41,965 nucleotides of DNA from CAKSQF01 sp964568425 (GTDB lineage: Bacteria; Bacillota; Clostridia; Oscillospirales; CAG-272): positions 1-41,965 of the forward strand of contig CAZMPO010000016.1 in assembly GCA_964568425.1 (NCBI GenBank), in the 5' to 3' direction. Shown here in pieces: positions 41,944 through 41,965 of the stretch (position 1 is the stretch's first letter; each line of letters opens with the position of its first letter). A model generated the notes under the pieces. That model saw nothing but the letters and a program-made list of their open reading frames with translations, had not been told where the DNA came from and searched no databases. A program made the translations under genes and the position numbers.

Positions 41944-41965
41944 AGTTTAATGTCAGAGCTCGTTA

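Noticed and set aside
1..41965. tRNA or rRNA genes, insertion sequences, prophage genes
   Set aside because: None recognised. Intergenic gaps are short and explained by promoters, terminators, the array or the 23342-23730 stretch.

Overview
The window reads as a chromosomal segment of a Gram-positive, endospore-forming member of the Clostridia, plausibly an Oscillospirales/Ruminococcaceae-like gut or rumen lineage. This rests on gene content: sigG and a GerW/YtfJ homologue for sporulation, an L27 with the Firmicute leader peptide next to its protease Prp, ScpA/ScpB, YlbF beside MiaB, a dockerin-bearing BspA-like surface protein and a GH43-like lipoprotein. No species can be named from sequence alone. 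Most promoters are close to TTGACA-17 bp-TATAAT, often with an extended TGn -10.

Layout. (1) 1-3913: aroK (+) converges on a three-gene ECF vitamin/micronutrient transporter operon (-): T protein, duplicated ATPase, S component. (2) 3921-11497: a complete type II-A CRISPR-Cas locus. The cas operon cas9-cas1-cas2-csn2 runs leftward. It is followed by a leader with its own promoter and the ATTTGAG leader-anchoring motif, and then by an array of 19 repeats and 18 spacers transcribed leftward. A tracrRNA gene sits at the other end, divergent from cas9. The only good cas9 promoter I find lies beyond the tracrRNA gene, so the cas9 mRNA leader would be antisense to the whole tracrRNA. (3) 11558-12742: rplU-prp-rpmA (+), where Prp trims the L27 extension. 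(4) 12748-15343: miaB-ylbF-lipoprotein (-). (5) 15365-23341: four + genes: a GH43-like lipoprotein, sigG, an aldo/keto reductase fused to DUF1893, and a 1035-aa BspA-like LRR protein ending in a dockerin. (6) 23342-23730: a GC-richer gap with nested inverted repeats and no convincing gene. (7) 23731-41857: a long leftward housekeeping region. In transcription order it runs lon, ysxC, lysA, an M50 protease, scpA, scpB, a lipoprotein, a DUF2953 protein, ytfJ/gerW, a D-Ala-D-Ala carboxypeptidase and rluB. It continues with pcrA (own promoter plus a leader terminator), gluQ (own promoter, possibly leaderless), a MATE transporter, tex and a small membrane protein.

The most interesting material is in the CRISPR locus. 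Two spacers share a 23-nt PAM-distal block but differ in the 6 nt next to the repeat. Both read in frame as R-(L/F)-EVQLRND, as expected if the cell re-acquired the same coding site from a seed-mutated invader. A block of three variant repeats at the old end of the array is bounded by a 29-nt spacer. Outside CRISPR, a perfect 14-bp inverted repeat spans the promoter and ribosome-binding site of the reductase gene downstream of sigG, and an intrinsic terminator lies between the pcrA promoter and its start codon.
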